In this document: piece by piece, positions 32,636 to 43,909 of the stretch | How the letters are laid out: each line of letters opens with the position of its first letter | How positions within the stretch are numbered: position 1 is the stretch's first letter | Assembly (NCBI GenBank): GCA_028023455.1 | Contig: JAQFVV010012405.1 | Location: 6,783,334 to 6,847,333 of the forward strand | Length of the DNA stretch: 64,000 bases | Direction: 5' to 3' | Source: Epiperipatus broadwayi | Taxonomy: Eukaryota > Onychophora > Udeonychophora > Euonychophora > Peripatidae | Program-made: the position numbers and the translations under genes | Notes under the pieces: model-generated | What the model was told of the DNA's origin: nothing | What the model saw: the letters and a program-made list of their open reading frames with translations, nothing else | The model's database searches: none

Positions 32636-33672
32636 ATATATAAAAGACATATTTTGTGGGTTCATCCGTGTTAAAAAATTTAAATATTGATATACCAACA
32701 TTTCAACTTGATTACACAAGTCATCTACTGGGTGATAAAAGGTAGCAAGATGGTTTTAGAGGCACTACAATCACTGATTTGAAAAAAAACCATTAAAGTT
32801 CCACCAATAGCAAAAATGTTAAATTAAGAATGTTTTTTAAAAAGAATCTTTCCAAATAGGAGGAAGTTTGCTTGTATCATCTCGCTTATTGATACAATCT
32901 GGCCTTTTAAGTATCTCAATGGCTTATCTAATTTTGCACTGGTAGAGATTATTACATCTGGATATGATCCTGGTACTAGAAAAATCAATTTTATGACCTG
33001 AATCTATAGTATGGAGTGAGAGTGCTGATGATGATGAGTGTTGTTTAACTGCATTAGCATGCTCATCTCTCCTAACACTAATGCGACGATTACTCATACC
33101 TATGTAAGAAGCTTTACAATTTTCACATGAGATTTGATAAACACCATGAGATTCAAGAGAGATTGAATCCTTAGTCTTGGTTATTATATTGCTGATATTT
33201 TGATGAGTAGAAAGTGCTGTCTTTATATTATAGCATTTTAATATATGTCCAATACTGTCTGTAGTTCCTATTACATATAGAACACAAAACCTAATAGCTG
33301 ATTTATCAACTTTTTGTTTCCTATTTTGTCCATTTTGGGCTTGAAATAAGGCTTTTTTAATACATTTATAATTGTAAAATTAGAGAAGCCATTGAGATAT
33401 TTAAAAGGCCATATTTATCAATAAGTGAAATGATACATGCAAACTTCCTCCTATTTGAAAATATTTTTTTAAAAAACATTCTTAATTTAACATTTTTGCT
33501 ATTGGTGGAACTTTAACGTTTTTTCAAATCAGTGATTGTAGTGCCTCTACAACTATCTTTCTACCTTTTATCACCCAGTAGATGACTTGTGTGATTAAGT
33601 TGAAATGTCAGTATATCAATATTTAAATTTTTTAACATGGATGAACCTGCAAAATATGTCTTTTATATATAT
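32636..33672 (-). mobile_element. Penelope-like element 2 with long inverted arms
   Basis: Left arm about 32636-32938 and right arm about 33374-33672 are reverse complements with moderate divergence (ATATAAAAGACATATTTTG, CATCTACTGGGTGATAAAAG and AGGAGGAAGTTTGC against their complements). The arms include both the 3' untranslated part and the last codons of the GIY-YIG frame, which is therefore duplicated in inverted orientation. The unique middle carries the open endonuclease frame. The reverse transcriptase is missing, so this is a 5'-truncated copy. Inverted arms are a known PLE insertion form. Confidence 0.8.
32924..33376 (-). pseudogene. Penelope-like GIY-YIG endonuclease fragment (open for about 150 codons)
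   Basis: The minus-strand frame from about 33376 to a stop at 32924-32926 has no internal stop and no obvious ATG. First comes the linker (FCVLYVIGTTDSIGHILK, then CYNIKTALS), equivalent to the region before the PLE endonuclease. Then GVYQISCENCKASYIG gives the GVY..YIG motif with the PLE-typical C-x2-C insertion, RRISVRRDEH the catalytic Arg region, and LHTIDSGHKIDF the conserved H...GH.IDF block. The frame stops at KIR-stop-AIEI, where family members have REAIEI with the metal-binding Glu. The right inverted arm still has GAA there (33385-33387). After the stop the frame resumes (ILKRPDCINKRDD). RT is absent, so it is a broken gene with one inactivating base. Confidence 0.85.
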
Positions 33673-36104
33673 TATAACAATATGGAAATAGGGGGTTAAT
33701 AAGGGAGAATCTAGCATTACAAACTTCCACAATTGGCTAGCCATTTATAACAGTAGGGATAAATTATGAAAAGATAAGAAATCACGATCATCCCCAAATA
33801 AACACAATATAAAATTAAATATAAAAGGAATGATAATGAATATAACAAATCAGCAAAAACTAATTATAAGTTCTCCAGAATTACAGAGAATAATAATAGT
33901 AATAATGATTCATCTTCATGAATGATCAAAAAAATAAAATCAACAGTCAACCTTGTGACTAGATTTGAAAGTGGTCCATTATACACCAGGTTAATTATTT
34001 AGACCTTGTCAAGATTGGGGCAGATTATCTAAACAATAATTTGAGTGCACAAAGTTAAAAGCTAATCCACAAGAATATAACAGCTCATGGAGCAAGATCT
34101 CCATAACTGTTACTGTGAGAATAAATAAATAAATAAAGCAACTTTTTCTAAATCACTTTAAATAATTCATAGGTGGATCCTATTATAAGTAAATGGTTTT
34201 ACTGAGATAATTTTAAAAAATTCTACGCATTAAACTGTTTTGAAATAAATCACACATTCTGCCAATTCATGTAACAAAAATTGGAAGGAATAAAGACTAA
34301 AAAATATTTTAAAACATTTATTTAATAATTAATTGATTAATAACAATAAATAAAAGAAATTGACATGATAGTATGAAATTTTAAACATTCATTTCATCAA
34401 AAAAAATATAGTTTCATAAAAATTATATTAATCAATTGATTTTTATTCATTAAATCAACTTTTAATTCACTAGGTTATTTCTTTAAAATAACTAAGAGTT
34501 GGAAAAAACACCATTTTTAAGAAAAATCAAAGATCATAATCTTTGACTTTGCTTAATTAATCTTGTGTTAAGTTTTAGGAGAAAAAAATGAATAAAAAGA
34601 TAAAACAAAAATTAAATGCAAAGTAAAAAAAAATTAAATTAAAAAAAAAAATTCTTTAATAATTTTAAAAGAAAATTGAATGGATTAAAAAAAGAATATG
34701 TTTCACAATTTGAAAACATTAATAAAAATATTTAAAATTATCAAATCTTACAAAAAATATTTTATATAAGAAAAAATATCTTTTTTTTACTACTAATAAA
34801 AATACAGCATGCACACAAAAATACCCTTAACCATGATTTGATTCTTCCAGATAAATTTGTCTTTTTCCTGGTTTTCAGTATTTCCAGGTTAAAAATGGCA
34901 AAATTGTATCTATTTCCTTTTAATAAATTTTCCAAGTTTAATCCACAGAGGCATTCATGTTCCTATCTGTAGACATGATTGAAGATTACTTTATGGGGTA
35001 ACATTTATCAATTTTATTCCAATGAAGGCAGATTACATGGAAGATGATGTCTAGCTTTTAGCACATGGTTTTTATTGTAGAAGTCATTTTTATGATTAAA
35101 TTCATAGTATGCTAAAAGCTTATTAAAAGTTTCTGCTATTCTATGCAACAGCTTAGTTAAGACTTCTTTTTTCTTCTTTAGCAGCTGGATTAAAACTTGA
35201 TAATAGCTAATTTAGGAATAATTCTTCTTAGCAGACACTTGGACCTTCTGAATTCATATCGCTATAATTTTTTTCTAGGACATTCTTGCCTCCAAGTCAA
35301 TCACAATCTGTCCCCAACATAACAATTTTTATAACAACCATTTAGTTTAATTTTTAGACACACAATTGTTCAGTTATTTCCATTCTTAAACTTTGACATT
35401 GAAAAACAAATTAAGAATTTAAATTAACATCATAGAATTCATGATATTCATTTCTAATTTAAAAACATTTTTTTGCAAAAGGAAAACAACATAATCTGCT
35501 AATTAAATTTGATTTTTACATTGTAGAGAGATAAAGAGAAAAATTTAAAAAAAAACAACTGACTAATTAAAAATAAAATTTATCAAAAGTTTTATTTCTT
35601 TTTAAAAATACCATTAAAAATAAAACTTTATCTTTTTATTAAGGTTAAAATTAATATCTATTAAATAATTTGTTGCAAAAAATGAGAAAATTATTTTTTC
35701 TTGGTACATTTTTAAAAAATAAACATAAAAGAAACTGATAATTAAATAAATTTACTGGAGAGAACAAAAGAAATTATTTACCTGATTTTCTAATTTTCTC
35801 TCTTTTCTACCAACATTACAATTTTTAATACATATTAAGATATGCATATTATGATTAAATAAAACAAATTTGACAATTATTTTAAAACATTGTCTAGAAT
35901 GTTCCTACTACCATATGGGAATAAAAATAAAACATGTAATTAAATAAAACGCATTATTATTATATATAAAAATATGCATGGTAAAATTAAATATTACCCC
36001 CCCCCCATTAATTAAATAATTCTAAACTAAATCTAAGGAGCATGCTGCTAACTATCTAATTATTTTTAATACAGCTATATAACTATATATATATATATGA
36101 TGAG
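33673..36104. other. AT-rich sequence without a recognised gene
   Basis: No supported frame or repeat family. A C run is present at about 35998-36007. Confidence 0.45.
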
Positions 36105-36350
36105 GTGTCTATTAGAAGTAACAACAAGAAATCAAAAATAAAATTTATGGGTGAGAAAGCAAACAGTTATTATTGGCATAACTACATAGAGCTGGGCTGG
36201 ATACATAATAGATGGACAGTTAAAGTCTTAAACTGGATATCAAGAGATTGTAAAAGACCTAGAAAGAGAAAATATGTGAAATGGATGGATGAAATAAGGA
36301 TGTTTGCTGGTATGTTGTTGAAAAGGCAAGATGGAGATCATAAAAAGTGA
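36105..36350 (+). pseudogene. LINE C-terminal fragment (RTE-type)
   Basis: 81 codons. The informative part is LGWIHNRWTVKVLNWISRD, then CKRPRKRKYVKWMDEIRMF. It matches the stereotyped C-terminus of RTE-like LINE polyproteins, W(A/G)GHxxRMxDxRWTxxVxEW(I/R)PRDGKRxRGRPxxRWxDDIRKxAG. Two changes in otherwise conserved residues (ISRDC for PRDG, KYVKWMDEI for RWxDDI) and loss of the rest mark it as a relic. The following 36351-36420 (CATCCTGCCATGAACTGATA) may be its 3' untranslated end. No target-site duplication was identified. Confidence 0.7.
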
Positions 36351-36955
36351 ATTAAATGTGGAGAGATTGTCATCCTGCCATGAACTGATAATGGCTGAAA
36401 ATGAATTTAAAAAATGAATATATATTATAATTGAAAATAACAAAAAGTACAATTTATCATAAATTTATTATATCTCCCTAACCAATAATCTAACAGAACC
36501 CAATTATGTCAATGTTAAAATTTTAATAAATAGTTCAATCTATAGAAATCAATATTATTTCACCACTAGTTAAAAATATGACAAAAACATGCTAAAATCC
36601 TTGCTGGTAAGTTTGCTCACTATATCAAAATAGTACTTGAAGATTTACATATTTAATGGATAGAATTATTTACTTTTTATTATATATGTGTGTGTGTGTT
36701 TATTGTGGAGCACAAGTCATTGCTGCAATGATAATGCACCAAACTGCCATGACCTTAACCTGTTTTCAAATGAGAGCAAGTAAAACAGAAACATTTTTCA
36801 TTAAGCTTAGGAATTTCTTTAAGGAAGCAATTCATAGTTGACTTAGCTAACCATCTAATATTCTTTTGTGAGGGGTTGATGGAAAACCGGCCTGCAATGG
36901 GCTACTTTTTATTTAGATTCAAGTGTAATTTAATATACTTGGAGTTTTAATGTCA

Positions 36956-37345
36956 TATAGGGGATTTGAACACAGACTTTCAAGCATCCCTCAGCTATCA
37001 ACTCTATCCCATACAACTTATACACATGTCCACACATGCGAAAAAGATAAATGATCTCCAATATACTTATTTATGCTGAACCAGAACTCATCAGTTAGTC
37101 CAGATTAGTTGGAGGGTGGAGTACATTGAAGCCTGTCCATTAAAGTTTGAAGATTTGCTATCTTAATATAAACCAAGTGCTCATTACTTGATTTGGACCA
37201 ACTGATGATTGCTGGTTTAGCATAAAATATATATATTGGAAATCATTTATTTTTTTTATGTGTGTGGTCATGTGTATCAGTTGTACAATATAGAGTCAAT
37301 AGCTGAGGGGTGCTTGAAAATCTGTATTCAAATTTTCTACAATTA
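36956..37345. mobile_element. Palindromic element, family P (compact copy)
   Basis: Arms of about 150 bp (36958-37110 and 37192-37343) around an 80 bp centre. The arms match the outer arms of the element at 10881-13144 (GGGGATTTGAACACAGACTT, ACATGTCCACACATG, CTCATCAGTTAGTCCAGAT and complements). The centre keeps only TTGAAGCCTGTCCATTAAAG and CTATCTTAATATAAACC. Both arms hold decayed hammerheads. The minus-strand left copy has CTGATGA but lost GAAA. The plus-strand right copy (about 37197-37240) has ACCAA, CTGATGA, TTGCTG-GTT-TAGCAT, then AAAA in place of GAAA. Confidence 0.75.
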
Positions 37346-37540
37346 CATATATAAGCAATGTGTGTCAAAGAATGATCATTCAAAGTACTTTCTACATTAC
37401 TTTAAATTAAAATAATAATAAAAATAACATGAATTAAGAAGAAGCACTTTTGATTATATTGTACAAATTATCAACTGAAGTCACATAGTTAACAAAAAGA
37501 TATCATATGATTTTCCAAAAACTGTGTATATTGATATTAC

Positions 37541-37701
37541 CATATAATATTAAATCATCCATGCACTTTACTACTGTTACACAATGCTTTATTTATCACC
37601 CTCTTTTACATTTTACAGTTTCAATTGCTCCATCAATCTTCTTCAGAACTTTAAGCATTGCATAACAGTAGTAAAGTGCATGGACGATTTAATATTATAT
37701 G
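37541..37701. mobile_element. Palindromic element, family B
   Basis: Arms about 37541-37588 and 37654-37701 (CATATAATATTAAATCATCC and ATGCACTTTACTACTGTTA against complements) with two or three differences, and a centre of about 65 bp. The minus strand of the centre has the hammerhead boxes CTGAAGA and GAAA. A half copy is at 51430-51540. Confidence 0.7.
37617..37648 (-). ncRNA. Hammerhead-like core, family B
   Basis: On the minus strand CTGAAGA (37640-37646) fits CUGANGA. It is followed by GATTG, loop ATGGAG and CAATT (five pairs with one G-U), then GAAAC (GAAA at 37619-37622). Clear stems I and III are not found, so this is a candidate only. The half copy at 51439 has a perfect 6 bp stem II at the same place. 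Confidence 0.35.
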
Positions 37702-40700
37702 GTATACATTTGGCAATGCAATAAGAAAGAGTAGTTATTATGTTGATATTACCAGATTGTCTATTTATTTTTATGTCCATGTGACTTTAGTTGATTACAT
37801 ATACAACATAATCGGGTTTAATTTATATATTATTATTAATTACTGTTATTATAATATAAAATTTATATATAGTATATTTTTAACAGATAATTTATCATTA
37901 TATATATATATATATGTGGGTGTGGGTGTGTGTAAACAATGAATGTTTTTTTTAATAATGTAAACAATATTTTTACCATGCTGTAACTAGAAATGCAAGA
38001 TGAAATCATATGATTTAGTAATGGCAACAACATTTTTAATGCAGTTAAGCCTGGAATCATTTTTATCTTAATAATCATGTTATGAAAGTATTAAATCAAA
38101 TATTATAATTTCTCTGAATTTTCAAAAGCAAATGATCCTTTTCCATTAAGAGTTTTATATGAATATATATATTAATTTAAAATATTTTTGGATTTATATC
38201 ATTCAAATATAATGGAAATTTTTTCATGTAATAATCTAGATAAAATTTCAGCTATTATGTATCCAAGCAACAACCAATCAAAGCAATGCAAGCAGAAACT
38301 ACTTAATATAGTAATAGTAGTAATATTTGTCTAACCAACATTAAGACAAAAGTACAATGGTTTTTTAATAGTCTATCTATTGTGATATTAGCACAGCAGC
38401 TTTATTGTTGTTTGGCTTTATATTGGTTGTGCAGATACTGTTACCATTATCACATAATGTTAGCTTGCACTGTGTGTATTCAATGGTTGCCTAGTTACAT
38501 TATAGCTGAAATTTTATTTAGATTATTAAATGGGAAATTTCTCATTATTTTTAATGTTTACATCCATAAATAAATCTATGAAAATCTTTATATTAATATA
38601 TATGGCTTGTGTGACAGAGTCTTATTTACTTGTGAAAATTTACCAAAGTTGTTCTACTTATAAATTCTCTTTGTCTGATTCACTTCTCTAATAACAATTA
38701 AAATATTAAGCTAAAAATAATTCTACTTTCAACTTAACATGGGTCACATAAATACTGTTGCTAATACTAGACTACAATTTGCATTGCCAATTTTAATTAA
38801 TTGTTGCCTGGTTATATAACAACTGAAATTTATCTAAATTATTACATGGCAAAATTCCTCATTATATTTCAATATAAGCATCTATAAGTCTGTGGAAAAT
38901 TTTAAATTATAAACATATTTGCGTGCACATGCAAACTGTATGTGTGTGTATGTATGATAATAATACTGTATATGCATTTATAATAAACTTATAAATTTAA
39001 AAATTTGTTAGAAATAAAATAATTGCTTTGTATAGTTTAGTTATTGGTAAAATAACTAATTTAAAAGCTAAAGCTTTTGGCTTGGCTCTTTCGAAGAAAG
39101 TTAAAGCAATTAAGTTTGAATACCCCAATGGATCATCATTGATTATAGTTGCTCGATTATTTCATAACTTTCTAAGCAATGAACGATAGGAAAATAACCG
39201 AGAATAAACATTTTGTTTTTAAAAGTTATATATCGTATTAAATGTACTCTATTTACTAACTACTATCATGACAGATTGTGCTTCAAACCAGAAACTTTTA
39301 GCTCCTGGATCAATCATTCTATCACTACTATAGTAATCCACACAATATAAAAAAGATTACTCAAGAGATCATGTGATATTTGAATACTTGAAATGGCGGA
39401 GAATTTTTAAATCTTGGATATGTTTGTTTTTTATTCAGGAAAAGGCAAGTGCCACTAAATATATATAAAATTTACATAGATATCATTGTATACAAAGTAA
39501 ACATAGAAAACATATATACAACCAAATAGTTTATGTCAATTGATTATAACACCAATTAAATAATGCTTTGTTAAAAAATTTGGCTATCCTTGTAGGATGA
39601 TGAATCCGCTCTTTTAAGGCTTTATTGGAGTTAACTAAATCCAGTTTTAAGTTTTAGCAAAATTGGTTGCATTAAACAACAAAAGCAAGCTATTTAAAAT
39701 CAATATTTGATTGATTATTAAGTGATTCCATAATAAAAAGTTAATGTTTACCCTAATTTACTTATTAAAGTGTAGTTTCAGGCCGCCCTCTATTCTGTGA
39801 TCGGTCATTTAAATTAGTATGTGGCAATTTATCTCCTAAGTTTTTTTAAAGAATTGTTTGCCAAAGTATATTCTAAAGCATTTAAATGTAACTAACTACT
39901 TTTGGGATCTGTTACTAAAGTACCCCGGAGTTTGCTTTTCGACATAAATATTCATAAACGCGCAACCAAATATTATCGCAATTGTATAATTGAAATTCAT
40001 TATTCATACGATAAGAAATACTATAATTAATTTGTTATTTATTTTTGTAATTATTTTCTATATTACTTCTTATTGCACAAGTGAACTTGTCTTTTTAATT
40101 ATGTCAGTTCTAATTTGTAAAATCATGTTCACATTAGAAGAAAACTTGATTAATTTAATTTCTCTGATTCAATTAAATAATATCAAACCCTTTTTTCTTT
40201 TCATCTCAGAAGTTTGTGACTACAAGAAACAAAATTAATTGCATTAATAAATAAATTAATACATTGATTTCTGAATTAATCAATACAATATTTATCCTTT
40301 ATCCGTACAGTTATCTACTGGGAAATTAATTTGTAACCAAAATTTATTAGTTACCAATTATTTTCTTCTGAAGTATTCAATAATTCGGACACAAATATTT
40401 ATAAAAGATAAAATTTAATTATAGAATTGATTTCAAGTGAAAGGAAATTATGCTAACAATTTGTCTTAATTTGCTCCTCAAGATATAATTAAATTATATC
40501 ATGTTTTCTTCGTTTATCATTATACATAATAATAAATAAAGTAGTTGTAGATGTTTATATATATTTTTAATCTTAATAATAATTTTAAAATAGATGTCCC
40601 CACCCACCTCCAAATTCTCATTATACGTACTTATTATCAAGTTTGCTGAAATATAAGTCGTTTTCTGTGTATAAAATTTAATCGTAAACATTGAGTTTCT

Positions 40701-41122
40701 TTTGGTACATATCCTCTCTTCATTAAAGCCTATTAATATAATCTTGTTATGCATGATTTAACACAGTAGTAAAGTGCTTGGGTATGGACTTCTCTGTTCT
40801 GTTATTTCCAGTATTTGAACTTGACACAAGCTTCTGATCAATAGTTCATTTGGTTATATATTTTTATTTTTAATATAAGTTTAGTATAAATGAATTTAAA
40901 TTTGACTTGTATTTTTGCTACATCAACCCTTAATATTGTACATCAATCCAGGTATCAAAATCTAGAAGGAAGTAAACAATTATGACTCTTTTATATACTT
41001 AGAAGTCAATATGTACATTAGTTCTGTTTTAAAATTCTAAAGCAATCATACATAAATAAACTGTTGGTTTATTATTTTATTAGAATTACATTACTGAATA
41101 TTAAAACGTAAAACAATAGCAG
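37702..41122. other. AT-rich sequence without a recognised gene
   Basis: 3.4 kb without a protein-like frame. Contains a (TA)n/(GTGTGG)n tract at about 37897-37933. A single-stranded-looking S2-like head (CAGTAGTAAAGTGCTTGGG) lies near 40765 but without a tail. Nothing else is supported. Confidence 0.45.
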
Positions 41123-41336
41123 CTCTCTACCCTAGGACCATCTATAGTAAGTTTGAGTAATCAGTGATTATCAAATAATAAGGATTTAATTTGCCATCTC
41201 CATACCAATTTTTGCCTTTATCAATGAGCTTGGAATTCAGAGCTGGAAATGTACTTCAAGATGGGAATTTAAATGCACTATCATCTAGTTGTCATTGATT
41301 ACTCAAGCTTAGTATAAATGGCACTAAAGTAGAAAG
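41123..41336. mobile_element. Palindromic element, family G
   Basis: Arms about 41123-41200 and 41258-41336, including CTATAGTAAGTTTGAGTAATC against GATTACTCAAGCTTAGTATAA. The centre has TTTTTGCCTTTATCAATGAG, which on the minus strand gives TTGATAA-AGGC-AAAAATT. The related copy at 58100-58225 retains GAAAC at that point, so the family probably carried a hammerhead-like core that is deleted here. Confidence 0.65.
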
Positions 41337-41449
41337 ATGATCTTGTTTTAGCACACATTGTGTGATCTAAAGAGTTAAAGGACTTGTTATTACTTAAAAA
41401 ATTAAAAGTGTAAATTATTTTGAACTTTTTAAAGTGATTTACTTTAATG

Positions 41450-41690
41450 GTAGAATGACAGAATAGTGCTAAAAGTTTCCAGATTATAATTCAAATCTCA
41501 TATCTGATGTGTGAATATCACATGCCCAAAAGAGCAACTAACAATTCAATTATATATCAAAAAGTTAAAATAAAAAAATGTTTTGTAAAATAGGAGTGAA
41601 ACTGAACTTGTGACTTCTGAGGTTCAAACATCACATGACCAGCAGAGTAACTAACCATGCAGTTATATATCAAAGAATTGAAAACCTTGT
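41450..41690 (+). repeat. Diverged tandem pair of SINE-like units
   Basis: Two units about 112 bp apart share ATCACATG.CCA, AGAG.AACTAAC and CA.TTATATATCAAA (41515-41565 and 41628-41678). The first has a tRNA-B-box-like TTCAAATCTC. Family not identified. Confidence 0.5.
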
Positions 41691-41695
41691 GTGGA

Positions 41696-41801
41696 TTAGT
41701 ATAGTTGTAGAGTGGTGATCTCTGGAATTTAAGGTTTTGGGATTGATTCTAGTTTTAACACTCCGAGCTCTCAAACTTCTTATGAACTCTCAAGCAATAA
41801 A
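41696..41801 (+). mobile_element. SINE-like repeat S2, best copy
   Basis: Head AGTATAGTTGTAGAGTGGTG (A-box-like GTAGAGTGG), GGGATTGATTCTAG (B-box-like), then AAACTTCTTATGAACTCTCA and AGCAATAAA, followed by an A-rich tail. A head-to-tail order of Pol III boxes plus a shared 3' block is typical of a tRNA-derived SINE. Confidence 0.65.
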
Positions 41802-42063
41802 TTAAAATTAAAAAAAAAAAAAGGTTTCCAGAAAATGTTATTATTTAATAAAATATGTTGATAAAAATACATTTTATAATGATTGGTTAATTTAATGCTT
41901 ATAGAATTTTTATCTATTAGGTAAAAAAAAAAATTAAGAATATTTCTGTGATATTATTTAATATTATATATAATGTTATTTTATTTTAAAATGCTTATAT
42001 TGAATTTAATGAGCATTGTATTACCCCCCCCTCCCCAATTTCTGTTCCAATTATAATTTGGTT

Positions 42064-42193
42064 GTTATATATATCTTGAGAAATAATAGCATGGAGCATC
42101 CATAAATTAATTAATTCAGTCACTATTTTTAAAACTAGTGACAATTAATTAATTTATGAGTGCCCCATGTTTTTATTTTAATTTATATATAAC
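42064..42193. repeat. Imperfect palindrome of about 130 bp
   Basis: GTTATATATA...CATGGAGCATCCATAAATTAA on the left pairs with TTAATTTATGAGTGCCCCATG...TTTATATATAAC on the right, with a loop around 42115-42140 (GTCACTATTTTTAAAACTAGTGAC is itself a hairpin). No ribozyme core found. It lies 87 bp from the family E element. Confidence 0.7.
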
Positions 42194-42280
42194 ACCCAAT
42201 ATTGTGGTTGAAAGAAAAAAAAATTAGTTTTTATTGCATTATTCATAAAATTAAATAAACACATTTCTTATAAAATAATT

Positions 42281-42448
42281 TGTTATATAAATGGCTTGCA
42301 AATAAGCTCTTAAAAAGCTTTGCAGAATATCCCCAACCCAGACCAGTCCTAGCACCTCACTGAGAAAGCCAGTAGCAGTAACTGGTCTGGGGTTGAGGAT
42401 ATTCTGCAAAGCTTGTTAAGAGCTTATTTGCGAGCTCTTTATATAACA
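42281..42448. mobile_element. Palindromic element, family E
   Basis: Arms 42281-42345 and about 42380-42448 pair with few differences (TTATATAA, GCAAATAAGCTCTTAA, GCTTTGCAGAATATCC and CCAGACCAGT against complements). The centre reads CACCTCACTGAGAAAGCCAG and then TAACTGGTCTGGGG. This aligns with the family A centre (CTCACTGATGAAAGCCA and AACTAGTCTGG), so A and E share a module although their arms differ. The core box has lost one base (CTGA-GAA) and GAAA reads GTAA, so the ribozyme is probably dead. Confidence 0.75.
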
Positions 42449-42754
42449 TTTATAATACAGGGTTGTTAAATTAGGTCATGTGACATATGACTTGATTTCT
42501 TTGTAAAATAATTTGTATGCATACTATTTTTATTTTTAAATACTCAGATTGGACTTTTTATAATTATTCATATTCAAATTTAAAAACTGCAAATCTAACC
42601 AATGATGCCATATTTCCAGTATTTGAAATAAAATTCATGAGCATTAAAAATTGTTTCCAAGATTTTTGTGTTTATAAAAACAGTGTTTCTAAAAAGGCAA
42701 GTTCTAGTTAAACATTTAAGATAAATTAAGATTTCATCCATCATTTCTTTTTTA

Positions 42755-43804
42755 TATATATTATAATACTTCTGATATACATCACACAATAACATAGTGT
42801 GGGTGCATATGTATATAAAGCTGAAAGGAAAAGTAGAAATAAACACAAAAATTTTGTAGATATTTTTCTACGTTTCCTGGAATAAAATAATCCTAGTAAA
42901 AGGTTAAATAATTTTGTATTTAAAATAAAATTTTATTATAAATTAAACATTTAAAAAGGTCTAAATAAATATTAATATTGTATTCTGATTTTAAAATTAA
43001 AAACAAGTATGTTTTATAATAAAATAGAACTGATAATTGTAAACATTTCTATTATTTATTTTTAAAAATCTTTGTAGATCATACATGTAATAAAATGGCA
43101 AAATGTAGCCTTTAAATCAAAGTGATTTGAGAAGATTAAAAAGGAAAAAAAAACAGTTTTAAATTAAAAACAGTTTTAATTAGTGTTTTTGTCATCTCAC
43201 CTGACTATATAAAAAGAGTTGATAAAAAAAATAGTTTAGTTGGCTAATAGTAGTTTGTTTGAATAAAGTTGACTAATAATATTTTTTAAAGCAGTTGGCA
43301 GAGATTGTTAGTTGGTTTCCAGAGCTATACAGATATCTTCCACAGATAAGAGGTAGATGAAGTCAAGACAGAAGAATACAGATGCTACTAGTTCATGATG
43401 GTGGAGTTTAAATTCACTTGGAGGCAAGTGGGTCAACTTCCAAATGTCATAATCAAAAATGTGTTCTAGAAGATAGTTTGCTTTTCTATCCAATCCTAAT
43501 ACAGTAGGGAGATCACTGCAGACATGATAATTGCCTGTATTATACATATTCTAATGATTACAAGCCAGTCTGTCAGCTTTCCCAAAGTTATCAGCTTGAT
43601 GAAGAAGTTGTTATATGTATGCAGCTTTATCTAGATGCAAAGAACCAGTGATAAACACATCACATTGTATTTATATAAAATGAGTTGTTTTAATTTTAAA
43701 ATGACATTTTAAAAATGATAAACATATATAGAACAATGTTATTTTAAATCATTTAACATCTATATTTTAAATTTAAAATGTTATAATCTAGAGTGACCTG
43801 AGAT

Positions 43805-43805
<1 letters not shown>
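42755..43805 (+). mobile_element. Repeat L, copy 2, 5' part
   Basis: Aligns with 28856-29760 and then 30340-30460: ACATAGTGTGGGTGCATATG, TTTTGTAGATATTTTTCTAC, TTTCCAGAGCTATACAGATA and GAAGTCAAGACAGAAG are shared. The two hairpins at 29812-30334 are absent from this copy. It breaks off at the (TA)n tract 43808-43854. The continuation of the same element is found at 49152. Confidence 0.65.

Positions 43806-43807
<2 letters not shown>

Positions 43808-43854
<47 letters not shown>
43808..43854. repeat. (TA)n microsatellite
   Basis: About 23 uninterrupted TA units. It corresponds to the short TA tract at 30457-30468 in the other copy of repeat L and was the site of the following insertions. Confidence 0.95.
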
Positions 43855-43857
<3 letters not shown>

Positions 43858-43909
43858 ATTACAAGCATAAAATATGATTTTATTTCTTTGCCATTTAAAT
43901 TGTCTTCTT

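Noticed and set aside
32701-32745. Hammerhead in the arms of Penelope-like element 2
   Set aside because: TAGATGA departs from CUGANGA at two core bases and stems I and III are not convincing. Mentioned but not annotated.
43808-43854. Long (TA)n as a cruciform regulatory site
   Set aside because: Simple microsatellite; no evidence for function beyond being an insertion site.
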